DNA of 64,000 nt. Source: Stromatinia cepivora (taxonomy: Eukaryota; Ascomycota; Leotiomycetes; Helotiales; Sclerotiniaceae). The stretch lies in NCBI GenBank assembly GCA_014898415.1, contig RCTD01000023.1:248001-312000 (forward strand), written 5' to 3'. This document shows positions 20,714 through 32,063 of the stretch, piece by piece; the first letter of the stretch is position 1; the number at the start of each line of letters is the position of its first letter. The position numbers and the translations under genes were made by a program. The notes beneath the pieces were generated by a model. It was not told the DNA's origin. It saw nothing but the letters and a program-made list of their open reading frames with translations, and searched no databases.

Positions 20714-22534
20714 ATGGGCATCGAACCACCCTTTCTTTATGACCCGGTCAAAACAGATTGGTCATTTGATCCAAAAGCCGTCTCCAGAGCCAGCTTATCT
20801 CCCCCAGCTCCACGGCCAAAGCGACCAGATGGGCCGTTGGTCAATTTCAATGCACATCCTGAGTATGTCTGAGTATGCGCTTACAGTTCACTGAAATCTA
20901 TGCTGATCTTCTCTCATCAGTTCTTATCTAATTGTTCCTTGTGGAAATGTGGATGCCAAATCAATGCACCCTTCTGTCAAGAAGAGAGTCAGGTGGACCA
21001 GAAAAGTCACACTGGTATTGCGATGCTTTCAAGCCTTGGCAGCAGTCGGTCTTCTTATCATGTCAATCTTGATTACTGGTTTGGATATTGTATCAGGGTG
21101 GATCATGAAGCTTGCGGTATGTTGTTCCGAGAATGCTTTAATTTTCCATGACCGACTGACATGTTTCAGCCCGCTATAGCAATTTTTCATACCATTTATG
21201 GAGTATATCACTTAGCGCGAAAACCCGACGGTAGAGCACCTGGATCTACAGCATCATACATGTTATTTGCATCTTTGATTGATATAACTATTGTACCATT
21301 TTATGCATATATTTCTTTGGCAGCTAAAACGAAGCAAACGACTTGGACTACGTCTCTATCTGACAAGACTCTTCTAACAATCTTCACCGACATTCTGTTC
21401 TACGCAGCTACGGTTGGAGGCGGGCTTCATTTAATTTCTTTATCTATTTCTCTCTATCTCGCTGTCACATTCCGCAAGATCAACCAACTCCCTCCGGATA
21501 TGAACCCACTAAAAGATAATCTCACGTCTCGTCACAAACGCAACAAATCCTCCATCTCAACTTTCACTACCATCACGTCTCCATCCGAGAAAAGACTGTC
21601 AAGGGGTTCTAATCTTGAGGATAAACGACGTTCTGGGGCCCCTTATGAGGATCTTGATAGACCCCCAACAATTCCCTTCTTTCATACTCGCACCAACTCC
21701 AATGAATCATTCCAGACCAACCAATCATCACCTCGTACATCACGTACTGGTTCTCCGGCTCGCTATAATGCCTTTAAACCCAATCAGTCGCCTCGTCATT
21801 CGGTTCCAGACTTCAAACCAGCATCCCGTCACTCCTACACTTCAGTCCCTGCATCCGACCTCTCCTTTCACACGGCTAATGAATCTATTAATAACAACAA
21901 CACCAATGACGGCGGTATAACCTGGTTCACCAATGATTCTCTCGGTAAAAAGGGCAATCGCAGCAGCGCACCAAGCTCTCGTCCCCACTCACCCCAAAAA
22001 TCCTCCACCTCTATCAAGTCTTCCTATCATCCGTTACCGCTTGACCCTTCCGCCATCGACGACGATGAAGATAACTTCCGCCTCCCTAATCCATTAATGG
22101 AAAACCCGCCAACCCCCCGTCACAATTTTCCTTCCTCATCCTCCAAATATTCCTCCCAAGCTCCCTCCACAATGACCCCAGGTAGCAATGAACAAACTGG
22201 CAGCTCCAGCGCCGACATAACCGACGAACCATCCTGGCCTTTACCTCTTCTCTCTCCCGAGATTCGCGAATTAACACCTAAGCCCCTGCGCACACGGGAT
22301 TCGGGCTCGGGTGATAGCTTCAAGTCGAAGAACTATGGAGATTTAAAACCTGCGACACCACCTATCATGATTGGCGGTGACGGAATCGGGCGACAGGTCA
22401 GCAGTGGAACTGATTTTGCAGGTCAGCAAGGAAGTTACAGAAGAGACGTCAGTGGGAAAATAGCGGAGGAAGGAAGAGGAGGTGCGGCGTGGGGAGCGAG
22501 ATTGAGGAATATTAGCGGGTTGCAAATCTTGTAA
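20714..22534 (+). CDS. Four-span membrane protein of unknown function with a disordered tail
   Basis: Not a family I recognise. Exons 20714-20862, 20921-21116 and 21170-22534 join in frame to 569 residues (His-Pro-Asp-Ser-Tyr is restored at the first junction). After about 70 soluble residues there are four hydrophobic segments: VLRCFQALAAVGLLIMSILI, then AIAIFHTIYGVYHLA after a short loop, then SYMLFASLIDITIVPFYAYI, then DILFYAATVGGGLHLISLSI. The remaining roughly 330 residues are Ser/Thr/Pro-rich, with many SPR/TP and RHS motifs, probably cytoplasmic and phosphorylated. This layout of a tetraspan core plus long tail is common among uncharacterised filamentous-fungal plasma-membrane proteins. 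Exact topology is inferred by eye. It is expressed from the promoter shared with arh1. Confidence 0.85.
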
Positions 22535-25217
22535 TTGTACTACTGATCATAAAACGATATTTTGGGATACGGGATGAAAGTCGACGGAAGAGGATCACGA
22601 TAGAGCTTTTTATGTAGGATTTTGGCCATGGGCAAACAAAGTCCCGGTCAACGGGGCGAAAGTATAAACCAGGTCTCATCTTCCATGATGGCTCACTCCC
22701 GTAATTGGAACATCATCGGAATTCTGAGATTCGTATACGTTGTATGCAATTCTTTTGCGGTTCAGATGTTGGACGATGGATTCCGGAAATGATGGGTGCT
22801 GGGTGATGGTGTTAGATATGGAAGAAACACGGGAACTTGGGCATACGCATATGAGGACATGTTAATATTGGAATATGGGATTTGTTTGATTTGTATTTGC
22901 GTTGTTATGTATGAAGAAGGAAACAGGCTTATTTTACACATTATTTAGTTTTTGCGATTTGTAATTTTTCAATATGTATTGTATATATGCCTGTTATCGA
23001 CACCACATACTAAGAATGAACTGCTTTTTCTCAACCTTTGCCGTTAAGACCTTGTGTATTATATTATTGAAGGCACTCTCATGGTGGTTGAGGTGGTGTA
23101 GTGGCCTCTGTCTAAGCATGATCTATATCAGTTGAAATGCCCAGTAGGTAACAATGGTCCGCCTAAGTCATCAAGACAACTCGTTTCCGTCCATAGGAAG
23201 CCATATGGGATGCCATCGAAAGGAAGTGGCTGATTTCAGTCGCAAAACCTATGAGGTCCAAGTCACCGAAGATGGAGTCTGACAATTGGTTATTTAGGCA
23301 AAGATGATCATGAGTCTCTTAACTTCCTTGCTCATTAGTTCAGTCATTTTAATACCCATCTGGTAAAGAGGACAGAAGCAGGGTGGCACCTAAAGGGTTC
23401 CCTGTTACTGCCGATGTTGTGGTCGGAGGTATATTTTTCTCCTTTAATATTACTTTCGAATGATGAGATGCTTGTTAACGTTGTACGGTATACTGAAATC
23501 ATGTTTTTGTAGAATAATTTTGAGTATACGGATTTATAGCTCTTTGTTGTTTTGGGCGGGGCCCCTCGTGTTTGCGTGATCACATGGGCCACTATGATCC
23601 TTAGGTCGTCTGTGAAAGAGGAGGGTTTTCAAGATTTCTTTTCCGTTTCTAGTTGCAACCTCCCCAAGTTTTTAGCCGAGTTAAATATATGATGAAGCGG
23701 TGGTTTCAAAAAAGTGATACAATAGTGGGAACCAGGACCAATGAAGCTGACTAAGCTCTCTATACATGAAAACTCCACTCCGTAGCATACCAAATAGTAG
23801 TCTCCTTTCTGACGCTGTGCTTCTAACTTTGTCTATCCAAAGCAAGTCGTTCTTCAGCAGTGATAACATCTAATCAAAAACTGTACGATGAGTGAAGAAC
23901 TGGGAGTATTGACCCTGAAGTAATACTGCGTTTGACAAGTTGCTGATGGTTATACAGCCTTTCGGGTCAACAAAGAGCTTATGGGGAAAACGAAGGCTCA
24001 TAGAAACAAGATGAGATGAGCCGCCCAGCTAACGTCGTCCAAGCTCTCAAGTCGCTCAAGCATGGAGCCTACCACACTCTAAAAACTAAAGTCCGTTGAT
24101 TTATACCAAGTGGCCGCATGCTACTGCATTTACTCATTATATTCAACTTAGTTTACACAGGCAGTTAACTTGGAACATCACATCAATCGTAGTGTGACTA
24201 CTTGAACCAATCACTGATATCCGGTTAAAAAAACCCACACGTTCTCGGACAACAAACGCTTTCGGGAATGCCGCAGTGCGGACTATTGAAAACACTGCTT
24301 CAACTTGGCGCAATGCGTTCATTCTTCATCCAGTGCGATGGCGGCATTATTCCGTATCCACGTCCAAATAACAACATCGGAGTATGTTAATCCCTCTTGA
24401 AGGCCGGACATTGTCAGGAACATTGGAGATTCCATATAGCGGTAGCTGTAGCTGAACGAGCCACACCGGAAGCAAGACCTGCGACTTATAGAACGATGCG
24501 ACAATGAGTAGTAAGGCAAGTTTTCTTGAGCTGGTAAATATAACGTGGGTCATTAGCAAAACCGACTTACTAGACATGAGGGATCAACAAAGGGTGCATA
24601 TGAAATCTGAACACCTTGTTCCTGCTATGCAGGAGTGTTATCTTGAAGTCAACTACACTTTCAACGTACCTCGACAGAAAGTCACACATCTCCGGCCGGG
24701 CAGGGGATGGGTGGGGACTCATTGGAAGAAGGAGGAATATCTGCATCAAATACAGTAACTGGGACACATTCAAAAGCCCACTGTTAGATTATGATGCAGG
24801 CGTTCGAGAATCCTGATTCGAAGAGTAGCACTTTCTGTATTCCGACATCTGATAGGAGTCACGACATTCAAATGCACAGTTGCTATTGGAACATTAAAGT
24901 CATTATAATCTTTTTTTTCTATTCCTATTCTATGATACTAATACTGATACTGAGACTGATACTGAGACTGAGACTGAGACTGATACTGCGACTGACACTG
25001 AGACTGATACTGAGACTGACACTGAGAGCGATACGTACAAAACTGCAAAAAGGAAACAGAAAAAGACAAAAGCAAAAGCGAAAGACTGAATGGGAAACAA
25101 AACTAAGAAATACAAAAACCAAGACCCCTTCCCTCCAAAAAATAGACCCAAAAAGCCTTTTAGTTTTTTTTTATTAAAAAAAGGACGAGCGATGCCTCCT
25201 TCTCCTCCTCTCCTTCT
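22535..25217. other. Gene-poor stretch, 2.7 kb
   Basis: No gene supported on either strand. Short frames (for example 24504-24816) show no family resemblance or splice logic. The right end holds a hexamer array and an A-rich tract, probably the 3' flank of the minus-strand gene beginning at 25218. Confidence 0.6.
24938..25030. repeat. Degenerate hexamer array (GAYACT / GAGACT)
   Basis: About 15 imperfect copies of a six-base unit alternating GATACT, GAGACT and GACACT. It lies about 190 bp beyond the stop codon of the minus-strand repeat protein. Confidence 0.85.
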
Positions 25218-27491
25218 TCAATCGTCGACCTCGTCGAGCGGTCCGAAGGCCGCACGAACCATCTCGCCCAGTGGTCCAATGGTGATGGTGGACGTGGTGA
25301 TGCACTTGTTGGTGGACTTGTTGTGTACCGTTAGGCCCAAGTGCTTTCGGTTGACTAAAAAATCGCCCCAAGCATTTGTAATTGGCTCAGGGACTTCTGC
25401 ACATTCCGGCTCTTTGGCTGGCTCAGGGAGTTTTGCACATTCCGGTTTTTTGATTGTCTCGGAAACAATGGCGCATTTCTTTTTTCTGAATCTTTTGGGA
25501 ACATTGGGACCATCAGCCGAAGACCTTGGGGAGCGTATAGCCCTGCTCTCCCAGCCATTTTCGGTGCTGGCCCAGTGGACTCGTCGAGGAGTTTTATGCT
25601 CCTCAGATGAATCCAAAACGCCGGTTCGAGGGTTGAATCCAGTGACACCAAGGTGATCATCGGTCAAATGATTGACGCGTCCAGTGGAGTCCTTGATTGA
25701 AGATTTTTTGGGCTGACGCTGCTTTGGGACGTGCGGAGTTTGTTCCTTCACCTCCTGCTTTACAACAGGCGGCTTGATACCGAGGAATTCATCGGACAAA
25801 TCCTTGATGTCTAAAATATAGTCATCGGCCGAAAATATTTCGATGCCAGAATGCTCTGGGACGGGCAGAGCTTGTTCCTCCACCTTTTTCTTCCCAAGGG
25901 GGCAGCTGGGATGAGGCTCGCAGGAACAGCTAACATGGCGAGGGCAATAGAAGATTGGAGCTTCAGCCTCATCAGTGGAATCAAATGGGACTGTTTCAAA
26001 GAACATCGGGGCATTCTCCAAAGCTTCAAGGCGCTCTTTAGCTAGTCGTTTGGCGTGGCCCCTTTCTGCTCGGTTACTAGGGTGCAACGCCTTCAGGGGT
26101 GCAATGAGCTCCTGAGTTGAAGATACACATTGGCGAACCTTGCTTCGGCACCTTTCACGATTTGAGGTTCTGGTGTTTTCCACTGGATTATGAACGACTG
26201 TCTCTGATTCTGAGACCGACTTTGAGGAGGGGTCACTGCGGAGCTGCGAATTCTCCGAGCGAAGTCTCTTTATTTCTAATTCTTGGTTGAATAGCTGCGC
26301 TTTCAAATCGTTCATTTGCTTCTCCTGTGGAGATACGACGATCTCGTCGATTCCCTCTTGTGAATAGATGGAGATCGAGTAATCAGAGGTAGAGAATTTT
26401 TTCTCTTGGTAAACATTGTCTGTGGAGGATTCTACCTCCAATGTTTTTGATGGTGCAATAAATTGCTGAGTCGAGGACAGGGACTTCGATGATAGGCATC
26501 GGCGAATTTTGTTTTTATAATCTTGACGCCGTGAGACCTTGGAGACCTCGGAGATGTTCAATGGGTTATGAATGATTGTCTCCGTAGAGTCCTTGGAATC
26601 GTTTTGGTCAACAATGTGATGAATGGAAGATTCTTCCTCCAATGTGTTCAAGGGTGCAGTGGATTCCTGAGTTGAGAATAGAGATTTTGAGGACAAAGAT
26701 TTCGAGGATAGGCATCGACGAATCTTGCTCTTATAATCTTGACTTCGTGAGGTCTTGGAGACCTCGGAGGTTTCCAATGGGTTATGGATGATTGTATCTG
26801 TAGAGTTCTTGGAATCATCGTGGCCAGTGGCGTGATGAATGGAAGATTTTCTCTTGGGTGTTTTCAAGGGTGCAGTGGGTTTACCAGGCTTGTTTTGCTC
26901 GACCGCCCATGGATTATGCATAAGACTCTCCATGGAGTCTTCTGAAACTGGGGATTCTGAGGATCCTTCCTTCAGGGTCTCGAAGTGTGCAACAAGTTCC
27001 TGGACCGAGGCTGAACATTGAGGAGAAAGCTTATTTTTCTCGGCCTCCCATGGGTTATCGATGCGTGTCTCGGTTGAGTTTTCCGAAATCAATGAATCTG
27101 GGAAGTCTTCCACTGAAGGGGCCTTATGAAGTATACCCTCTTCTTCTGAAGAGGGCTTGAGAGAAACGGTCTCTTTCTCTGGGAGATCTTCCTCTGAAGA
27201 GACCTTATAAATTGTACCCTCTTCTTCTGAAGAGTCTTTATAAAAGACAGTCTCTTCTTTTGGGTAGTCTTCCATTGAAGGGACCCTATAAAATACACTC
27301 TCTTCTTCTGAGGAGCGTTTATCAAAGACAGAGTCTTCTGCTGGAGAGGATCTATACCGTGATATAATCTCTTCTTTTGAGATATATCTAAATCCTTTGG
27401 ATCTTCTAGAATGTCTCGAGCGACGAAGTCGAGAGGGTATAAGGTCTTTAGCACCGCTCAATGCGGTGTGCATGATGGCGTTTAAACCCAT
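25218..27491 (-). CDS. Unrecognised 757-aa repeat-rich acidic protein (HNP repeats)
   Basis: No known family recognised. One intronless frame of 757 residues. Basic N-terminus (RLRRSRHSRRSKGFRYISK, about 21-39). Residues about 48-135 are degenerate 10-18-residue units with SSEEE/SMED followed by a hydrophobic-Tyr-Lys ending (SVFYRV, TVFYKD, TIYKV). Five copies of a NP motif preceded by Ser/Thr/Glu (IDNPW 144, MHNPW 191, IIHNPL 234 and 306, VVHNPV 432) alternate with KIRRCLSSKSLSS blocks. A short leucine-heptad segment lies at 390-418. A Cys cluster (516, 522, 524, 530) could bind metal, and two PEC-type repeats lie near 684-700. Selection is suggested by amino-acid-level conservation among the repeats, but the gene could be a fast-evolving orphan. 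It is isolated between gene-poor stretches, and has a tandem repeat in its upstream region. Confidence 0.7.
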   Translation of the reverse strand: MGLNAIMHTALSGAKDLIPSRLRRSRHSRRSKGFRYISKEEIISRYRSSPAEDSVFDKRSSEEESVFYRVPSMEDYPKEETVFYKDSSEEEGTIYKVSSEEDLPEKETVSLKPSSEEEGILHKAPSVEDFPDSLISENSTETRIDNPWEAEKNKLSPQCSASVQELVAHFETLKEGSSESPVSEDSMESLMHNPWAVEQNKPGKPTAPLKTPKRKSSIHHATGHDDSKNSTDTIIHNPLETSEVSKTSRSQDYKSKIRRCLSSKSLSSKSLFSTQESTAPLNTLEEESSIHHIVDQNDSKDSTETIIHNPLNISEVSKVSRRQDYKNKIRRCLSSKSLSSTQQFIAPSKTLEVESSTDNVYQEKKFSTSDYSISIYSQEGIDEIVVSPQEKQMNDLKAQLFNQELEIKRLRSENSQLRSDPSSKSVSESETVVHNPVENTRTSNRERCRSKVRQCVSSTQELIAPLKALHPSNRAERGHAKRLAKERLEALENAPMFFETVPFDSTDEAEAPIFYCPRHVSCSCEPHPSCPLGKKKVEEQALPVPEHSGIEIFSADDYILDIKDLSDEFLGIKPPVVKQEVKEQTPHVPKQRQPKKSSIKDSTGRVNHLTDDHLGVTGFNPRTGVLDSSEEHKTPRRVHWASTENGWESRAIRSPRSSADGPNVPKRFRKKKCAIVSETIKKPECAKLPEPAKEPECAEVPEPITNAWGDFLVNRKHLGLTVHNKSTNKCITTSTITIGPLGEMVRAAFGPLDEVDD

Positions 27492-27527
27492 TTTGATAAT
27501 GGGTGAGACGACGAAGAGCGGCTTGAA

Positions 27528-27835
27528 GGAAGTGTGAAGGGTGGCTTAACGGTGTTTGAGTTGTAAACTTGAATGTATAATATGTATGTAATCGGAATGA
27601 TGATAAGGCGAAAGCGTGTTGAAGGCGATATGAAGAGTGGCTTGAATGGTATTTGAGTTGTAAACTTCAATGTATAATATACACGCATACAATTGGAATT
27701 TTGATAAGGCGGAAAATCGTATTGAAAGCGTTGGAAAGTGTGGTTTGAATAGTTTGAATAGTGTTTGAATAAAGTAAAGTTGAATGTTCGAAATGTACGT
27801 GTACAACTGAATTGTGATAAAGCAAATAGAATTTG
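27528..27835. repeat. Degenerate tandem repeat, unit about 97-111 bp, three copies
   Basis: The landmark TTTGAGTTGTAAACTT recurs at 27555 and 27652 and as a diverged TTTGAATAAAGTAAAGTT at 27763. Each is followed by AATGTATAATAT or similar, then a GGAAT..TGATAAGGCG element. Spacing is 97 and 111 bp. Confidence 0.8.
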
Positions 27836-27878
27836 TTATCAAAAAGTATTGTACGTTTTGAACTTTGTCCGGAGAGCG

Positions 27879-27917
27879 AAGAGAGAAAGAAAGAAAGAAA
27901 GAGAGAGAGAAAGAGAA
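27879..27917. repeat. GAAA/GA purine microsatellite
   Basis: Continuous purine tract of GAAA then GA units. Confidence 0.85.
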
Positions 27918-28031
27918 TCATCTTATAGAGGGGCAAGACACTCACATCGTCCAGCCCTCACTCTGGCATCAGCTAACTATGGCTCTATCATAGCTTGACC
28001 CAAAAATGAGTCCATGGAGAAAACTTCTCCA

Positions 28032-28078
28032 CTAGTGGTCAGTAGTGTGCGGAGCGAAGGCATTCCCCAGACCACTAG
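28032..28078. repeat. 9-bp inverted repeat around a 29-nt spacer
   Basis: CTAGTGGTC at 28032-28040 is exactly complementary to GACCACTAG at 28070-28078. The left arm overlaps the 10-bp palindrome CCACTAGTGG at 28029-28038. No flanking target duplication was seen. Confidence 0.6.
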
Positions 28079-29717
28079 CGGGGAAGCGCTTCGGCACTTG
28101 TAGTCTTGTCTCTTCAAGCCCTAGAAAGGCTTCTTTTCTTTTTAGGATGGCACAGCATTGGCGCTGGCTCGAAAAATTATATATGCATCACCTGGCGCTA
28201 GTCAAGGGAGAGAGTCAGATGGCTCCTTCTCGATTTGCCGAAGTATCCTGACTTTCCCACTAAGCCAAGCACAAAGTCGTTTAGGTATTGACTACTTTAG
28301 TAACAGCATCACGGTACATCAATATGTAGTGTGTTCTTAAGTCTGCTTGCATTATGGGACTACCCCAAAACAAGCAGGCTATGATAGCTAGAAATTGTTT
28401 GCATCACAACTGACACTTGTCTGGAACGATATAGTGAGCGCAAAGGAAGAGCTTTTCTGGTCAAATTCAGTCGTAGACACTCCTGCATGATGTTACAGCA
28501 TGTCACTTTACTCGGGATACTCATTAACATCTACTGCCAAAATAGGCTGAAGTATCACCATACTACAGTTCCTTAGGTTTAAGTATCAACACATTACACC
28601 TTTAACTGCGGGATGTCTTCGGGCTTTACCCATTCTCATAAGGTTCTAGAATTTGATTTTACCGGTATAGGCCTGTGGGTTAACCTTATGGCCCATCCAT
28701 TGTCAAACCTTAGTATAAATTGCCATTATTGAAAACCAGATACTAATTAACAAGCTTCAACAGTTGATTTACAAATCGACAATAATAAATTTTAGAACGA
28801 CAGCACTAGCCCAAGCCCTAATCTCAGATACCGAGACACCCTTCCAAGCTAATGTAAAGAACCACACTAGCAGTCTATGGCTCAGCCTTAATAAGTGCAT
28901 TTTTTTAGCGCCCGGTAGTCTACTACATCGAGAAGGAATAACAGTACGTCACCACAAACTCTATTGTTGATGTTATGTATCTGAGTAGCTAAGTAGGCCT
29001 CCATCCGTTGAACATTACGGACCGATTGGGAGGAAAGACCACGCATGAATCGTGAACTTTCGATGAAGCTATATAGGTAGGTATCTATTGGAGCAGGGTT
29101 GCATTTATTTCACTGGATATTACCCCGCCATTAAGGCAGAAATTCACACAGCGCCGAACTTCGACGTCACGGCAATGTGCACACATATTTTGATTTAACA
29201 GAATCCGGACACACATGTATTGATTGACTATATTTCTTGAACATCCTTTACAAATAGGAACGCATAACTCCATTTCAATGCAGCGCAACACATGCTTAAA
29301 TCAATGTACGTCCCGCTCCGAACCACACTCGGTATCTACCTCAAGCGAGGAACTACAATCTGCAGACGTGAGGGAATACAAACAATAGAAAAGTATATAT
29401 AAAGTTTTGCACAAAGTAAAAAAAGAAAGCCAGACCAACCGGCAATGAACAATGAAGAAAACCTTCATTTACCGACAAAAATCATTGCATAGCGCACTCT
29501 CCTTAACCCCACCAAAAATAAGCGAGAGGGCGAAAAGTAAGACATACCACCACCGCAATTTCAGAACTTATTAGCATTACGAGCGGATGAAAAATGGGAG
29601 CTGGGTAATGGGATTTATCATTACTATCATACTCCAGTATTACCAGACCTGTTAAACTCCCAGAAATGCATTGTACAGCTGAGTTATAAAAGAAAGATAG
29701 AATAGGCTAAAAAGAAA

Positions 29718-31215
29718 TTACCATCTCGAAGGACCCCTTCTGTACGGACTTTGCTCCACATTCCCTGCCTTTGCTCTCAAAAAGTTATCACTAACCCTCC
29801 TATCATTTTCAACATCTAGAAGTGGTGACTTGCCAAATGGTCGCAGATCGCTGCCTCCATGCACTCTCTTTTTTGGACTTGCTTCTCTTTCCCTTTGGTC
29901 TCTTATTTCCCTCCCTGCCATATCTAAAGAGCTTTTGGGTATATCTCGACGATCTCGTCCCTGCATGTCAAACATACTACTGGCTTTTTTCAAGGGTGAA
30001 TTGGCATGACTGTAGATACCCAAACTACCACCATCCCCTGTTCCAGTAGATGTAGATGTGACGCTATTAGGTGTAGTTTGCCGAAACTGAGGTTGCCTCA
30101 TCGCTGTGTTTGGTATCTTTCTGTTGTAAGGCGAATCTCGCGGTTTGTTGAAGGAAGCTGAAATAAAGGATGGAGCAGGAGAAAAAATCTGTCGGGAGAC
30201 CGGCTTGCTAGGACCAACGCCATCTGGATCGACACATTTAGAGTAATTGGGATTTGGGTTAGTACGAAAGCCTTTTTTCAGAACCACACTTGGTGTATAT
30301 ATTTCAATTTCTTCCTCCCGACCAGTCTTGATTTCAGCACCCGGCCCAGAAAACTGCGTGCCAACATCTCGCATGACCGGATTCATTCGGGGATGCACAA
30401 ATTTGATATCATATTCACTCATGACTTCTTTCTGTATGATGCTAGTGTCTTTTTCTTGCTGTGAAAAGCTTGTTTGTAGAAGAAGTAATTGTCCAGTCAT
30501 CAACAGTTCCAAAACCAGAGTTGTGAAAATCGTAACACTTGGTCGCGAGTCTGATGATAATGTCGGGAGAAACAGCCAATATACCAGCACATGCCCCGGA
30601 CTGAATAGACAGAATAATCGCAGGCAAACTGGTATAGGATCCCAAACAGCAATCTCCCACACGTCCCGAGTCGGATCCGGATGAGCTCTTGATTGCGCAT
30701 TTGTATCCCCTAGGATAGTTGAGAAGAAACGAAGAGGAGAGGAAGATACTGGTGAGGAGTCGATGCGCACTCTGTGAGCAGAAGGGGTAGTGGGGGCGGC
30801 CTCGATGGAGCTCTCGAAGAGGCGGTAATGACGTTTTCGTGAGAATGTTGAGACTGCATTTAAGACCGACAATGCCGTCAATAGATAGACAACTAGGGTA
30901 GACTATCATATAAGTTAGTTTCGAGCTCCAGAAATCAGTATTCATAATGGTAACCCTTACCAAATAGCTCAACCAGCCCGAGCCTGAAGGGACATCTCCA
31001 AACACATCATCTCCATTCCCATGTCCCTCATTTCCACTATTTGCTCTCGCAATTAATAGTATAAAATGCAATCCAAACCCCAGAGGATTAGCATATGCCT
31101 TAGAATCCCAATCTCTCGTCTCGATTTCCTCTGAAATCCATAGCAACCAATCGTGAATGTTAAACCAATCTGTAATCTGTTCACGAAGCGGTCTTCGGCG
31201 CACAAGTCGCGGCAT
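29718..31215 (-). CDS. nur1: Nur1/Mug154 nuclear rim protein
   Basis: Inner nuclear membrane protein; in yeast Nur1 works with Heh1/Src1 and cohibin to tether rDNA and silent chromatin to the nuclear periphery. Exons 31215-30961 and 30902-29718 join in phase 0 to 479 residues, close to the 484 of yeast Nur1. The start MPRLVRRRPLREQITDWF followed by LLWISEEIETRDWDS is the DUF2418/Nur1 signature. Hydrophobic segments are LGFGLHFILLIARA, STLVVYLLTALSVLNAVS (spanning the junction), VCLRLFCLFSPGHVLVYWLF and the segment around TIFTTLVLELLMTGQLLLL. The C-terminal 200 residues are soluble, Ser/Pro/Arg-rich and probably nucleoplasmic. The intron is 58 bp with a GTAAG donor and a CTAAC branch site. Confidence 0.88.
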
Positions 31216-31513
31216 GATGGAAAATACGTTGATAATCTTCTCACATCATTGAAAGTCAATACCAGGAGCTACAATAGTTAACTCGATGAAATATTGTAAT
31301 CGAATTTGCTTTGTTGCGATTTCAGTTCCTTTTGTTTACTACAAAGTTGTTCTGGAATAATGACTTATTTTGATGTGGGTCGTAGAAGCTGCGGCTGCAA
31401 CCAGGGGTGCCGTACGCTAGCGCTGAACTTTAGTGGGGTCTGAGAGCTCGCCTTGCTTGATGTTGCTGCTGTTTTAATTGCTTGGTGAAGTATATCAAAC
31501 AAACAAAGAAAAG
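31216..31513. promoter_or_regulatory. Divergent promoter, nur1 / vma7
   Basis: The 298 bp between opposite start codons contain no other feature that I can name. Confidence 0.55.
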
Positions 31514-32063
31514 ATGGCCGCTCCAGCATCTGCCTATAAAGATAGGCAATTCCTTGCTGTTATTGGCGACGAGGTGAGCTTCAAACTTACTCAAGCTGTT
31601 GTCAATATTGCTAATCAGCCTTGTAGGATTCTGTAACTGGATTGTTGTTGGCAGGTATTGGTGTACGAGATATCCTGTTCCACTATGCGGTTACTGCTTG
31701 AGAAGGAGGTCACTGATGAAGGCATAGCATGTCACCTCGCCACCGGACTCGCAGAAGAACTTCCTCGTTGTCGATAGCAAAACCGATAATGCTGCCATTG
31801 AGGAAGCCTTTGAGAGATTCACAACTGAGAGGAAGGATATCGGCATTCTATTGATCAACCAACATGTAAGATAGTTGCCAAAACTAGTGATATAGGGTAC
31901 GAGACTAAGAGAAGTTTCGCAGATTGCGGAACGTATACGCCATCGAGTTGATACCTACACAGCCGCATTTCCAGCATTGCTGGAGATACCTAGTAAGGAC
32001 CACCCATACGACCCGGAGAAGGATAGTGTTTTGCGAAGAGTCCGAAGACTCTTTGGAGAGTGA
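31514..32063 (+). CDS. vma7: V-type proton ATPase subunit F
   Basis: Small subunit of the catalytic V1 sector, needed for V1-V0 assembly and vacuolar acidification. Four short exons, 31514-31573, 31627-31662, 31728-31865 and 31923-32063, are too small to stand out individually; joined they give 124 residues, normal for Vma7. Key sequence: [41 protein letters not shown], then the helix [20 protein letters not shown], then [12 protein letters not shown] and [20 protein letters not shown], all family blocks. The second exon is only 36 nt. Each intron is 53-65 bp with GT..AG ends; the third intron contains an in-frame stop. Confidence comes from the perfect match of all junctions to the conserved protein. 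Confidence 0.95.

Larger units (their letters stand above)
27492..29717. other. Gene-poor stretch, 2.2 kb, upstream of the repeat protein
   Basis: No gene supported. The first 350 bp carry a roughly 100-bp degenerate tandem repeat in the leader or promoter of the minus-strand repeat protein, then a purine microsatellite. An imperfectly explained inverted repeat lies at 28032-28078. The rest is unique AT-leaning sequence. Confidence 0.6.

Noticed and set aside
17650..22534. Mitochondrial redox gene cluster (ETF alpha, arh1, membrane protein) as a functional operon-like unit
   Set aside because: The genes lie on alternating strands, and the third is a tetraspan protein with no mitochondrial presequence. 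Only the tail-to-tail overlap is worth noting.
24504..25177. Several overlapping short frames in the gene-poor stretch
   Set aside because: No recognisable residues and overlapping frames on both strands; the last is a translation of the hexamer array (LILRL repeats).
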